This document shows, one piece after another, positions 10,717-20,067 of a stretch of DNA of 64,000 nt. Numbering within the stretch: the stretch's first letter is position 1; every line of letters starts with the position of its first letter. The notes beneath the pieces were generated by a model that saw only the letters and a program-made list of their open reading frames with translations, made no database searches and was not told the origin of the DNA. A program made the translations under genes and the position numbers. Source of the DNA: Magnaporthiopsis rhizophila (lineage: Eukaryota > Ascomycota > Sordariomycetes > Magnaporthales > Magnaporthaceae); contig PYSS01000005.1 in assembly GCA_003049465.1 (NCBI GenBank), forward strand, positions 76,087 to 140,086, read 5' to 3'.

Positions 10717-12210
10717 ATGCCGGGTGCAATCACGAAGCGGGCGCGGTCCAGCAGGGGCAAGGTCGTCCCGGCGACCTCCAAGAAGGGAGCCACCATCCTC
10801 GCCAACTTCGCCCGCGTCTCCAAGCCGCAATCGGTCCTCCCCAAGGACCTCGCCGTCAAGGCCGTCCCTTCCAAGCTAGCAGCAAAGGTCGAGACCATCG
10901 AGAGCAGGATCTCGTGCTCCAAGAAGCGGAAGGCACCGATCCAGGACGAGAACGCCTGTCCGGGCAACGACGACTCGCAGCCGCAATCACAGCAGCCACT
11001 CGCAGCGCCGCGGAGCACCAAGCGCCGCCAGCTCGGCACCCTGCAAAACAATGTCCAGCGGCCGCAGACTCCCCGCTCGACAGAGGATGGCGACCTCTTC
11101 GGCACTCTCGAACGCCTCAAGCTTCAGTCCTCACCATCCGCCGCCAAGCGTACCGCCGCCCCCGCCCCTACCCCAGGGCTCCCGCGGGAGCTGCTGGATC
11201 TCATCAACCTGCAAGCCGCCTTCACAAAAGCCCTCTCCATCCACCACGTCCACAACGGCACCGCCGCCCCTGTCGACGTCAACGATCTCTGCCCCAGTAT
11301 CACGCGAGCATGGGGCAAGCGCAAGGTCGTGCTGGAGGATGTCCGCAGGTGCATCGGCGTCCTGACGGCAGCAAGAAGTCTCAACAACAAGTCTTCCGCA
11401 GCGGCCCAGCCTGACGTGCCGTTCTTCCTCACCGACTACGGGCGGGCCAAAGTCTGCATCGAGCTCCACACACAAGCTCCTACAATACTAAACGAGGCCC
11501 GCCTCAACCAGACCTTCGAGACCAGCCTGAAGCAGCTCTGGTCATCGTCGTCGTCGAGGCCAGGCGCGTCAGCCGCAGACCTGAAGTGGTTCATCGCGAC
11601 CCTGCCCCAGGCACCGCTGGCCGTGTGCGAGTCGAGGGCCAAGGCGCTGTCGTCTGGTGCCCGCAAGAAGGTTCAGGTGACGCTGGAAGAGCTGAAGCAG
11701 AGCGTCGAGCTCAAGAAGCAGGCCGAGGCGGAGCGCAAGGCAAAGGCGGCCGCCGCGGCGACGAGCGGTGGCGGCAGCGGCGCGGGGCTCACAAACGCCG
11801 ATGGCTCCAAGATGAGCCTCATCGACCGCATCCGGTACAAGGAGGCGCTCAAGTCGCAGCAGCAGCAGCAAGGGCTCGCCCTGACGCCGGAGCAGCTCCA
11901 GCGCAGGGCGGCGCTGCAGCGCGTCGGCGACGTGGCCGCCGTCATCTCCATGCTCAGCACCGCGACCGCCATGGGCCGGAAGCGCGTCGCCTTCACCATG
12001 CCCGCCGTCCTGACCAAGCTCAAGGACTCGCTTCGGGTGCCCATCTCCCGCGAGGAGGGCGCGGCCTGCGTCAAGCTGCTGGCGGTTGACGTTGCGCCCG
12101 AGTGGCTCAAGGTTGTCACGATTGGAGGGAGGGATAATGTTGTCGTGTTGCCGGATTTCACGCCGAGCAAGGCTGTCATTCAGGATCGTGTTGGTGTACT
12201 GTCGGCTTGA
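10717..12210 (+). CDS. cdt1: DNA replication licensing factor Cdt1
   Basis: Single exon, 497 aa. Cdt1 is a nuclear factor that, with Cdc6 and ORC, loads the MCM2-7 helicase at origins in G1. Residues 1-150 are basic and disordered. Residues about 154-310 form a middle winged helix, starting LPRELLDLINLQAAFTKAL and including RAWGKRKVVLEDVRRCIGVL. A charged linker follows (320-360), with alternating Lys and Glu. Residues about 365-482 are the C-terminal winged helix that contacts MCM, starting DRIRYKEALKSQ and ending VVVLPDF. The start at 10717 was preferred over the frame's earlier extension because CCAAG precedes the ATG and the basic N-terminus follows. A short TSKKGATILANFARVSK segment near 20-36 recalls a PCNA-interaction degron but lacks a clear PIP consensus. 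Tandem ACGCGT sites upstream fit G1/S control. Confidence 0.85.
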   Translation: MPGAITKRARSSRGKVVPATSKKGATILANFARVSKPQSVLPKDLAVKAVPSKLAAKVETIESRISCSKKRKAPIQDENACPGNDDSQPQSQQPLAAPRSTKRRQLGTLQNNVQRPQTPRSTEDGDLFGTLERLKLQSSPSAAKRTAAPAPTPGLPRELLDLINLQAAFTKALSIHHVHNGTAAPVDVNDLCPSITRAWGKRKVVLEDVRRCIGVLTAARSLNNKSSAAAQPDVPFFLTDYGRAKVCIELHTQAPTILNEARLNQTFETSLKQLWSSSSSRPGASAADLKWFIATLPQAPLAVCESRAKALSSGARKKVQVTLEELKQSVELKKQAEAERKAKAAAAATSGGGSGAGLTNADGSKMSLIDRIRYKEALKSQQQQQGLALTPEQLQRRAALQRVGDVAAVISMLSTATAMGRKRVAFTMPAVLTKLKDSLRVPISREEGAACVKLLAVDVAPEWLKVVTIGGRDNVVVLPDFTPSKAVIQDRVGVLSA

Positions 12211-12941
12211 TAAGAAGCGCGTGCATGAGATTATAATATGTGTCTAATAACCCAGTGAAAGGACGAGTTACGAGAGAAGGATTTCTTGAGGAAACGATGT
12301 GTACATAATCCCGAAGCTTTGGATGGTTCGGACGACAGGATGCCTCGGATTTAATCAATCACCGTTCTATGCCTATAAGGGAAACGCTAGTGAACAAGAA
12401 CCGGAACAAGAACCGTACATTCGTCACAAGAACCATGCAGGAACGAGAACAAGAACGGCATAGCAGGAGCAAGGAGAAAATAGTAACAAGAATGGGAGTT
12501 ACAGGAACAACAGTATAGAAATGAGAGCAGCACATGAACGGCAACAAGACAAGACAAGGGGCAAAAAAAGGAGGACAAGATGAGGAACAAAGAGCAGAAG
12601 TTTGGAAGTGGTTACAGAGCTATAATAATCATTGATCCTATCTTGACTCCGACTCGTTGAAATCGTTCTACATAGTCTTGAGGCCATTCTTATCTAACAA
12701 AAAACAATCCATGACGCCGCAATGAACCCGATGAAAACCGTAGGAAACCTCGCCTAACCAGGGACAAGTTGCGGCACGCAAGGCCCTATGCGTACATGTG
12801 ATCCGCCACATCCCGCGGCATCCGTCAGGCCAAGCTGACAAGGCCTCGTTGTTTGCTCGATGGTATTATTTGACCCAGGTCTCGTGCGGCTGAGCTCAGG
12901 CCCCGGCCACACATCTTCGTGTATGCTGTATGGGCAGCACT
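12211..12941. other. Convergent 3' region of Cdt1 and MBF1-like
   Basis: Contains no supported gene. Between about 12388 and 12560 the plus strand is an imperfect array of AAGAAC/GGAACAAG units (purine-rich, degenerate), which is why the minus strand shows Phe/Leu-rich frames. This is probably the 3' untranslated regions of the two convergent genes. Confidence 0.5.
12388..12560. repeat. Degenerate AAGAAC-type purine repeat
   Basis: Repeated near-copies of GAACAAGAAC, ACAAGAACC, AACGAGAACAAGAACGG and similar, all with purines on the plus strand. It is imperfect, without a fixed period, and lies in the convergent 3' region. Confidence 0.6.
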
Positions 12942-13615
12942 TTACGACTTCGTGGCAGCGGGCTTCGTGGCAGCGGGCTTCGTTCCAGCGGGCTTCGTGG
13001 CAGCGGACTTCGTGGTAGGCTTGTCCTCTTCAAGGATTTGAGGAAATTTCGTGGCTAGCTTTTCGCGGAATGGGTTGTCTTGCGTCGCCTTGCCGAAGCG
13101 CATGCCTGTTTTCTTGCCCTTGATATACATGCCATATGCTCTCTGGATATTCCCGACTGCTTTCTCGGTGACAGGTGGGTCGTTTTTTCCAGGAAACACC
13201 AACTTCGTAGCGAGAAAGGCTCTCTGGGCGAAGGCCTCCTCACTGCCACCAATCGCTTGCACCATCTTATGGAGCGTGTCTTGCAGATCCTTGTCTACTT
13301 GCTTTAGTGGGCCGGTGTCGTTCCTGCGGTCGAGAGCGGCATTGCGCTGGCCATTCATGGAAATGGCGGCCTATACTCTCATAATTCCGTGTTAGAACCG
13401 GAGCGATGTGTCGGGAGTCCAAACAGAGGCGCAGCGGGGAAGGAATAGCAACGTACATTGTTCGCAACACGGAACTGGTTCTTGGTGGTGGTGACATTGC
13501 CCTGGCGCTGCGCGCGGTTGAGGGCACTGGCACCGCGGACGACCTTCTCGCGGGGGCCGCCGCCGCCGCCGCCGACGCTCTTCCCAATGACGATGGTCGG
13601 CTCGTAATGAGACAT
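12942..13615 (-). CDS. Divergent MBF1-like protein
   Basis: Two exons: 13615-13457 and 13370-12942 (195 aa), with a GTACGT donor and a TATAG acceptor. The first 55 residues match the N-terminal domain of multiprotein-bridging factor 1: a short acidic start, a Gly run, then REKVVRGASALNRAQRQG and an Asn-rich linker. MBF1 proteins are coactivators that link TBP to bZIP activators such as Gcn4 and also act at collided ribosomes. Residues 85-165 occupy the place of the normal helix-turn-helix; its end (AVGNIQRAYGMYIKGKK) still resembles the MBF1 C-terminus, but the helices between are not recognisable as Cro-type. The C-terminus is four Ala-Thr-Lys-Pro-Ala repeats. It is most likely a diverged second copy; the canonical MBF1 gene should be elsewhere in the genome. 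Confidence 0.75.
12948..13007. repeat. 15-bp tandem repeat in MBF1-like gene
   Basis: Four consecutive 15-bp units of CTTCGTGGCAGCGGG (units 1 and 2 identical, 3 and 4 with one to two changes). They encode the Ala/Thr-Lys-Pro-Ala tail on the minus strand. The unit length preserves the frame, so copy number can vary without breaking the gene. Confidence 0.9.
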
Positions 13616-14628
13616 TCTAGCAGTTTATGGGACGCCGCTGCTTGGAGTCGACTGAGCTGGGGGCAGATACTAAGGGGTGGGGGAATTATAAGACTGTTAC
13701 AATCGGATCAATAGTATCTGAGATAGATTTTTGGGCGTGGATCAAGTTGGAGAAGGAACTGTTCTTCCTAAATACCAGTGGGCTGAAGAGGGTGGCGTTG
13801 TGCCGATACGTGGAAGGGCGTGGAAAGGGGCGGTCTGTGGAGTCTAGGCTACGTAGCCGGAAAAAAGAGAGGCGGGATGCTGAGTCAATCGGGGAGCAGC
13901 CAGTCCGTTCCCTCCTCCTGGGGCTGCTCCTTCCCATTTTGCGGCACCAGGTTCACACAGCCACAGCATGCCCCTGCGTCTTACTGTGGCATCGCCTCCG
14001 TTGATGGATCTGTGCCTTCCAATGGTGGCGGAAAGCTCTGTGGTCCAGCCGAAGCAAGTGCATAACATAGCCTCTGTTGTCTCTGGCTCGGACGGGCTGA
14101 ACTATCAACGTTGCGCTCTGTCCGTGTTTCTTTTCCTTGCAATGGAGTGTTCTTCTCCTTCTCCTGACACATTGAACGGTGCGAGCCAAAAACCTCGAAG
14201 AAATAGACTGAGCACGGCTGTTCAACGGCACTGTATGCATGTGAGATCTGTGTTGATACGGAGCATGCTCGAAACTTGCGTGAGCGATGCCTAATTTGGA
14301 ACATGGATCCATCCAGTACCAAATGGGTGGCTTAGCCGATTAGGTGCTGCACGGTGTCCGATGGCCGGACGCACGCCCCCTGGCCCTGGTCCGAAACGGG
14401 GAACTCTATACTGGGCTGCCCATTGGGGGCCGCTCGATTATGTAACCTTGAATCCAAACTTGTTTCACTGCACCAAAGGGAGACGGGGCGTGCCTTGGGG
14501 CAATCGGATCGTGTACAACGTAGCACCAACGCCATAACCGCAAAAACTTTTGACCGCATACCTCGCAGTTGATCGGGGTGACGATGTGAGACGCTGTCGG
14601 TATTGTTGCGCAGACTCTCAGCAGTTCA
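13616..14628. other. Divergent promoter region
   Basis: About 1 kb between the MBF1-like gene (-) and the DUF1365 gene (+). Open frames on both strands are short and mutually overlapping; no gene is supported. Confidence 0.5.
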
Positions 14629-16574
14629 ATGGAGTGGAATCAAGGGCTATCGCTGCCGGCAGGAAGCTTGGCACATATCGTAGCCATTGCTTTCCTTGGC
14701 CGCGTTATTGTTTGGCCCTCCCCCACATGTTCAGGTCTCTTCTTGGGGCTGGTGATTTGGAAATGCAGGCCTCTGCTCTCCGGTCTTTCGAACTTGGTTC
14801 TTCCGGACGCCGGATGGCTCGCAGTCGCCATCCTTGGGTCCGGCATGGCCATTTCTGCCATACGAATTAACGGGTTTTCTGTTGCTCGGGGAGCAGGCAC
14901 TGGAAAGCAGAGCGGTCCAGGCAAACCCCTGCTTTTCCCGAGTAGGACAACGCACTCGAGGATATTCCCCAAGAAGCACTCTTTCTCTTACTCATATCTT
15001 ATGGTTGGTATCCCCGTGGGCTGGTCAGGGCCATGCGGCGGCTTGATCTCTGCCGACCTGCCGTCTCCGAACGGCTGGCTGTCATGGTTCTTGCCAGGCT
15101 CGGTGCCGGCTAAAGGGTGGTATCACGTCGATGCTGCAGACTATCTCGAGCGAGGAAGCGGTCATCTGGGCCTCCGTGGCAAGCTCGATGCTTATCTCGA
15201 GTCCATGGTGGGTGCGAGGCATCTCACTAGTGTTTTGTTTTGGTCACTGACGGAAGCGCGCAGGGAGTTGACCCTGGGCTGTACCCTAACGCCTATCTCC
15301 TCACCGCCGCCAAATTCCTCGGCTACCACTTCAATCCCGTGTCTTTCTGGTATCTTTACGGGCCGAATAATGAGATGGCCGCCATGATTCTTGAAGTCAA
15401 CAATACCTTTGGCGAAAGGCGAATGTACTTTCTGCTTCCCAACGCACCGGACAACGATCGCCAGATTACCCACCCCGACGTCGTGGACAGACAGCCTTTG
15501 AAGAGACTCAAGCAGAAATGGCCCAAGGACTTCCATGTCTCGCCATTCAACTCGCGAAGAGGGTCGTACACGCTGGATGCTCACGACGTTCTCGCACCAG
15601 GCATGCAGGGCACTGGCAATATCGACATCACCATTGTGCTGCGGTCTTCCAAGACGCACGGCAAGCTTGTCGCTAAGATCTTCTCCGACGGCCCCAGCAT
15701 AGACCCCACCCAGCTGGACTTGTGGCAGCGTACCGTGTTTCTTGTCCGCTGGTGGTGGGTGGGCTTTGTCACCTTTCCCAGGATAGTCAAGGAGGCAGGC
15801 ATGCTCTTCTTCATGAGAAGACTCCATGTCTGGTTTCGGCCCGAGCCGCTGAAGGAGACCATTGGACGCCTGGCGGATAAGACAGAGCGTGATTTGGAGC
15901 TCGTCTTCAGGAGATATCTGAGACACCTTGTTGAAAAATCAGGATCGCCCCTCGCCGTTAAGTACGTCCCGGGCGGCATATCCGACCCCGCAGCCGAGCT
16001 GATGCTCTCGCCCTCGGCGGCGCAATCCGACTCTCATGGAGTTGAACAGCTTGAGTTCAAGGTCCTGACGCCGGCTTTCTACACGAGATTTGTTCATTAT
16101 GCCCACGACCTGGAGGCTCTGTTCTGTGAGCTCCGTGAAAGCAACACCATCTGGTTATCCAACCCAGAGCTCCTTCCCAGGTTGGCTCTGAAGATGCCGT
16201 TACCGCCGCTCGAAACCACCAGCTACTTTGACGTCATCACGTTCAAAGCTATCCAAATACTCAGGCAACGACCCGAGCGAATCCAGCGACCTCTCACGTC
16301 TAGTCAGGCTGCCGTTGGAGATCCAACAGCCAAAGACCTGAGGGGCTTTCGCCTGTCATCCATGGACGCCTTCATACTTTCCTCCACCGATGCGGATATC
16401 AAAGGCCTGTATCGGAGCTCTGTCCTCAAGCTCTTTCTCGCGGATAGAACTTCATGGGGGATGGTGCCGCTTCTCGAGGCACAGATTATTACGCTGCGAA
16501 TCTTGGTCACCTGGCTTACCGCATGGCAGCTAGACGCGGTGGTACCCGGATCGAGCGTGGTAGGCTTTTGGTAG
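14629..16574 (+). CDS. DUF1365 family membrane protein
   Basis: Two exons: 14629-15207 and 15264-16574 (629 aa); donor GTGGGT, acceptor GCAG. Two or three hydrophobic segments lie in residues 15-80. The DUF1365 domain begins with the HSRIFPKKHSFSYSYLMVG stretch near residue 108, continues through WYHVDAADYL, and across the splice into LTAAKFLGYHFNPVSFWYLY and ILEVNNTFGERRMYF. A further hydrophobic helix (VRWWWVGFVTF) lies past the middle. In bacteria DUF1365 genes often sit beside cyclopropane-fatty-acid synthase and a flavin amine-oxidase-like gene, which suggests lipid modification; neither partner is next to this gene. Fungal members are long, single genes without a proven reaction. The splice was chosen because it joins the two conserved halves in frame. 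Confidence 0.8.
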
Positions 16575-16600
16575 CCAGTTGGATTGTAGCCAGTTGGATT
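16571..16600. repeat. 15-bp direct tandem repeat at stop codon
   Basis: Two perfect copies of GTAGCCAGTTGGATT. The TAG stop of the DUF1365 gene is bases 2-4 of the first copy, so the second copy carries a spare in-frame TAG. Confidence 0.95.
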
Positions 16601-16657
16601 CCTACAATCCCCTGCAGACGGTGATGGATGAGCCTTGGCCATAGTTGGAGTTTCAAT

Positions 16658-19261
16658 CTAAACTATTGTTAGCACCTGCCTCTCCCAACTCCGTATATAA
16701 TCCCACGACAAGCCCTCTAGCCTCATCGAGGCGAATCCGGCCCTTTCATAGACGCCGGCGCCTCTGTTAGCGACCGGTCTCAGGATCATGCCCAAGTACA
16801 CAACACCATCGCGGCCGTCCGCCGCTGGTCCATCCACCCCTCCCCCTGAAGTTTCGCTCTCCCCCACAGCTTCCAGCCCCTCTACATCTCCTTGTTCTTG
16901 CTCCTCCGGGTCGTTCATTCCAGGTTTCTGTCCCTCTAGGTCCTCTGGTTCCTCTTTCATTGCACCTCCTTGCTCCTGGGCTTCCGCCCACATCCACCCC
17001 GCCTCGCTCATCACCGCCTCCAGCAAGCTCGGTGACGGAGCTCTTTCGGCCACGGAGCCCGCCACAGCAGCCTGGCCGGTGCTTTCTTTTTTCTGGCATG
17101 TGTGACCGCAATCTCCGACGCCAGCGGCGAAGACAACGAGGAATTCATCCGTATCACCTGGGCAATCCCAGGGCTGCCCAAGCCTTCGACTCGATTCTGC
17201 ATCAAAGATCATGACCAGCACCTCCTTGCCGTCTACTGTGGAGATGAGGAGGTTGGGGTTCTCTAATTTGCCTTCGTCCCAGCATAGGTGGCAGGAGTCG
17301 GGTTCATTCTTCCCCGGACCGATCCAGAGCTTCCTCGGGATTCGTAAGAGCCTTCTTGTGTGGCCCTGCACCACGAGCTCGCCACCAACCACCAGCCCGT
17401 ACGGGTTGTTCGGGTCCGCAAGGTGCATCTCGTAGCTCAGAATTTCGAGTTCCAAGGCACCAGGGCAGGTGCACCTTTTATCATTCCCATTTTCGCCAAC
17501 CATGGAAAAATACACCTCCGTTTTAACCGATGTCCAAGTCCAGGATGGTGCGCGGTATTCCTTTGGCTTGGGATCGCTATAGGGATCGGCATGATACCAG
17601 CACAGACCAGAGATGATGTCTGTGGACCAGATCCCGGCCAGGTAGGTCCCGCCGAATATTGGATGAAACTTGCTGGCGATTCCGGAGAACGCTGGCAGCA
17701 CATCTCGTTCGCATGTCAGCTCGCGATTGCTGTAGTCGCAGACCAGATCGTAGTAGCCTTCCCTCAGCAGGTGTCTGAGGCGTGAGTTTCTGGCTTCATC
17801 GTCGGATTCGAATCTCCAGCCTGGATCAGGGCTATTGAGGTAGTTCATAAGGGACATGTTGCTGAACGGCGGACCCAGCTCGAAACCCTCAGTGAAGCCT
17901 TCGGTGCAGTCTACCCCTGCTGTGCATTGCCAATAGATACGGTGGTTTCCATATACCAGCCTCCTTGGCGAAAGCACCTTTTCCTGTAGACACCAAGCTC
18001 GCTGGCTCAAAGTCCCGTTTGTCTCCACGTCGAGGAATCTCTCGAGCGCGTTCACACCCAGGCGCTTGTAGAGCATGCTAACGGTGGGCGGTGTGATTTT
18101 AACAGTGGTGTCGTCCTCGGACGACTTCGGGTACACTCTCATCTCGAAGGCGTGCTCCTGTATCTGTGCTGTAGCCGAGGCGCTGCGGTCTTCTTCGGTG
18201 GGAGGAAAATTTGAGAATCGATTGAAGATGCCAGCAGTGCTCCCTCCCGAAGTGCCGGCACAGATAGTCAAGGTCGCGTGGAGATAAACTTCGGCCATTC
18301 TAGTGGCCTCGTATGCCCAGTCCTCGGGGGAATCTTGGATTATGCACAACGAGTCGATCCAAAGCAGGTTTCCGCCCAATCTGCTTGATATAAAAAGGGC
18401 ATCTTGGAAGTTCCTTGGCAAGTCCGAAAAGGATATATGGTTGAGGAAAGCCGAGTGGTTGTTTTTGGTTAGGACTGGTGTGATAGGGCCCCCCCAGCAG
18501 TGGCTGAGGGCGATATATTCGCCTTTTGTTCCGATAGGAGGCTCTACCAGGCGCAGATCTGCCCAGCCTGTATCCTTTCCGATGCAGATCAGCCTAGTGG
18601 GCAATTCGACGGCTTCGTGTGGTGGGCAGCACTTGTCGGTATCGAAACACTCATTGATCCATGCGAGGATGATATCGAAGTTAAGATCAGAGGCCATGTC
18701 CAAATCAACCTCATAACTCCCAACACGGAGGTTGTGCTGCCCGACAAGGAGTCTTTGTCCTGTGCGCAGGACACAGGTGCCCGTCCGTCAGCGTGCAAGC
18801 CTCGGCCGCAAGCAGTGGGAGAATCACTTACTTTGGGGAACATTGATCGTCAGGTCCATGGGATCTGGATACAGCATTTCCTGACTCCAGGGGATTTCGT
18901 CATACATGTAGTCATCGGGCAGAAAAGGGCCGAACTTGACAGATAGCCAGTTGAGCATGTCGATGTCTTCCAACCTCGGGCGGCCGCGGAATCCGATCCA
19001 TATCTTTATGTCGGTCTCTTCCATCAGGAGACAGATATCGAACAAGGAGTCTATCTCCTTGTTATTGCGATTCTTTGGCGGCTCCAACTTGGCGCAGGTT
19101 ACAATAAAACGGCAGAACTCGCAACCGCTGTCGGCGGACCTGACCAGGTCCTGTATGGATGCATGGTGGCTGTACCAGACTCCTGCTTCCCCCTCGGCCT
19201 CGCGCACGAAATCGTCCACCAATGCACTAATGTTCAAGCCATCGCAGAGGTCGCATAACAT
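16658..19261 (-). CDS. HET-domain protein A
   Basis: Two exons: 19261-18832 and 18759-16658 (843 aa); donor GTAAGT, acceptor ACAG. The N-terminus is a Cys-rich module common in this class: MLCDLCDGL, then HHASIQDLVRSADSGCEFC near 33-50. The HET domain starts near residue 225 with YIALSHCWGG, continues through FSDLPRNFQDALFI, LLWIDSLCIIQDSPEDW and RMAEVYLHATLTICA, and is followed by the QRAWCLQEKVLSPR motif. HET proteins mediate vegetative incompatibility, a self/non-self reaction that kills fused cells; some act as receptors or effectors of cell death. The tail (about 690-790) is acidic, rich in Glu, Gly and Ser. It is a tandem paralogue of the gene at 20068-22838. What it recognises is unknown. 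Confidence 0.9.
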
Positions 19262-20067
19262 TTTCGGCCGTACGTAGAATCGATGTCGTGCTGAGGAAAG
19301 TGGTAGAGATGAAGGTTGAGCAGTTCCGGCTCTCTTCCTTTCTGTCGGCTTTCGCCTGTCGTGTGTTCTCCAACGTGCTTCTTGCTCCCCCAAAGAGGCG
19401 GGTATGGCATGCCCCGACGACCTGATTGGACAAGCTGCGTCTCCCACTGCGATTGGGCAAACGTCCTGGTCACACCCATGCCCGGCGCTTAGCAGTCCCC
19501 GCAGCTGCATGACCATGGAGCTGCTGAGACACAGCCACTTTTGCCGCCTAGACAACAACCACGACATGCAGGATTCGCTGTTTCTAATGCCTATGCTACA
19601 ATGGCCAAGTTCGGCTCCGGGCTGGGGCACAGGGCTCTTCCCAGTACGATCAGGCTACAGCTGTTTGCGCCGTGGAATCCTGTCGGTTCGGAATTACATG
19701 GGTAAAAACATCGGAGGGACGGGTAGACTTGCGGAACCCGATCACGACTATGATCTTAAAAGTTGAGAGGGAGGAACGATAAGGGAAAATGTGAATAATA
19801 ATCCGAAAATGGGTTTTGGGATGGTGCCTGGGAGTTGTATGTTATGGACATCTTTATAACGGACCGGACGGCATTGGTTTAGTGCCGTACTTGAGGCCCA
19901 GCTCCTTGCACTTAGCGGTCACCTGGCTTATTGTGCGTCAGCGGGACGCGATGGCCATATCAATCACGAACATGATACAGGTAGCTGTTTGATATCACCC
20001 TAGTAGCTGTCAGTGTACCGGTAACTTCTATTTGCTAGAGCAGCTTGCAAAAACTCTGATTTCAATA
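19262..20067. other. HET A upstream region, duplicated element
   Basis: No gene is supported. The part from about 19424 to 19645 is clearly similar to 23118-23312, which lies upstream of the second HET gene, so promoter DNA was copied together with the gene. The remaining part is the 3' region of HET B. Confidence 0.7.
19424..19645. repeat. Duplicated upstream segment, copy 1
   Basis: Shares ordered blocks with 23118-23312: GATTGGACAA, CCCGCAGNTGCATG, GCTGCTGAGACAC, TTTTGCCGCC-AGACA, CAACCACGACATGC, GGATTCG-TGTTTCTAATGCCTA and GGGCACAG-GCTCTT. Both copies lie a short way upstream of a HET gene, in the same orientation. Confidence 0.85.
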
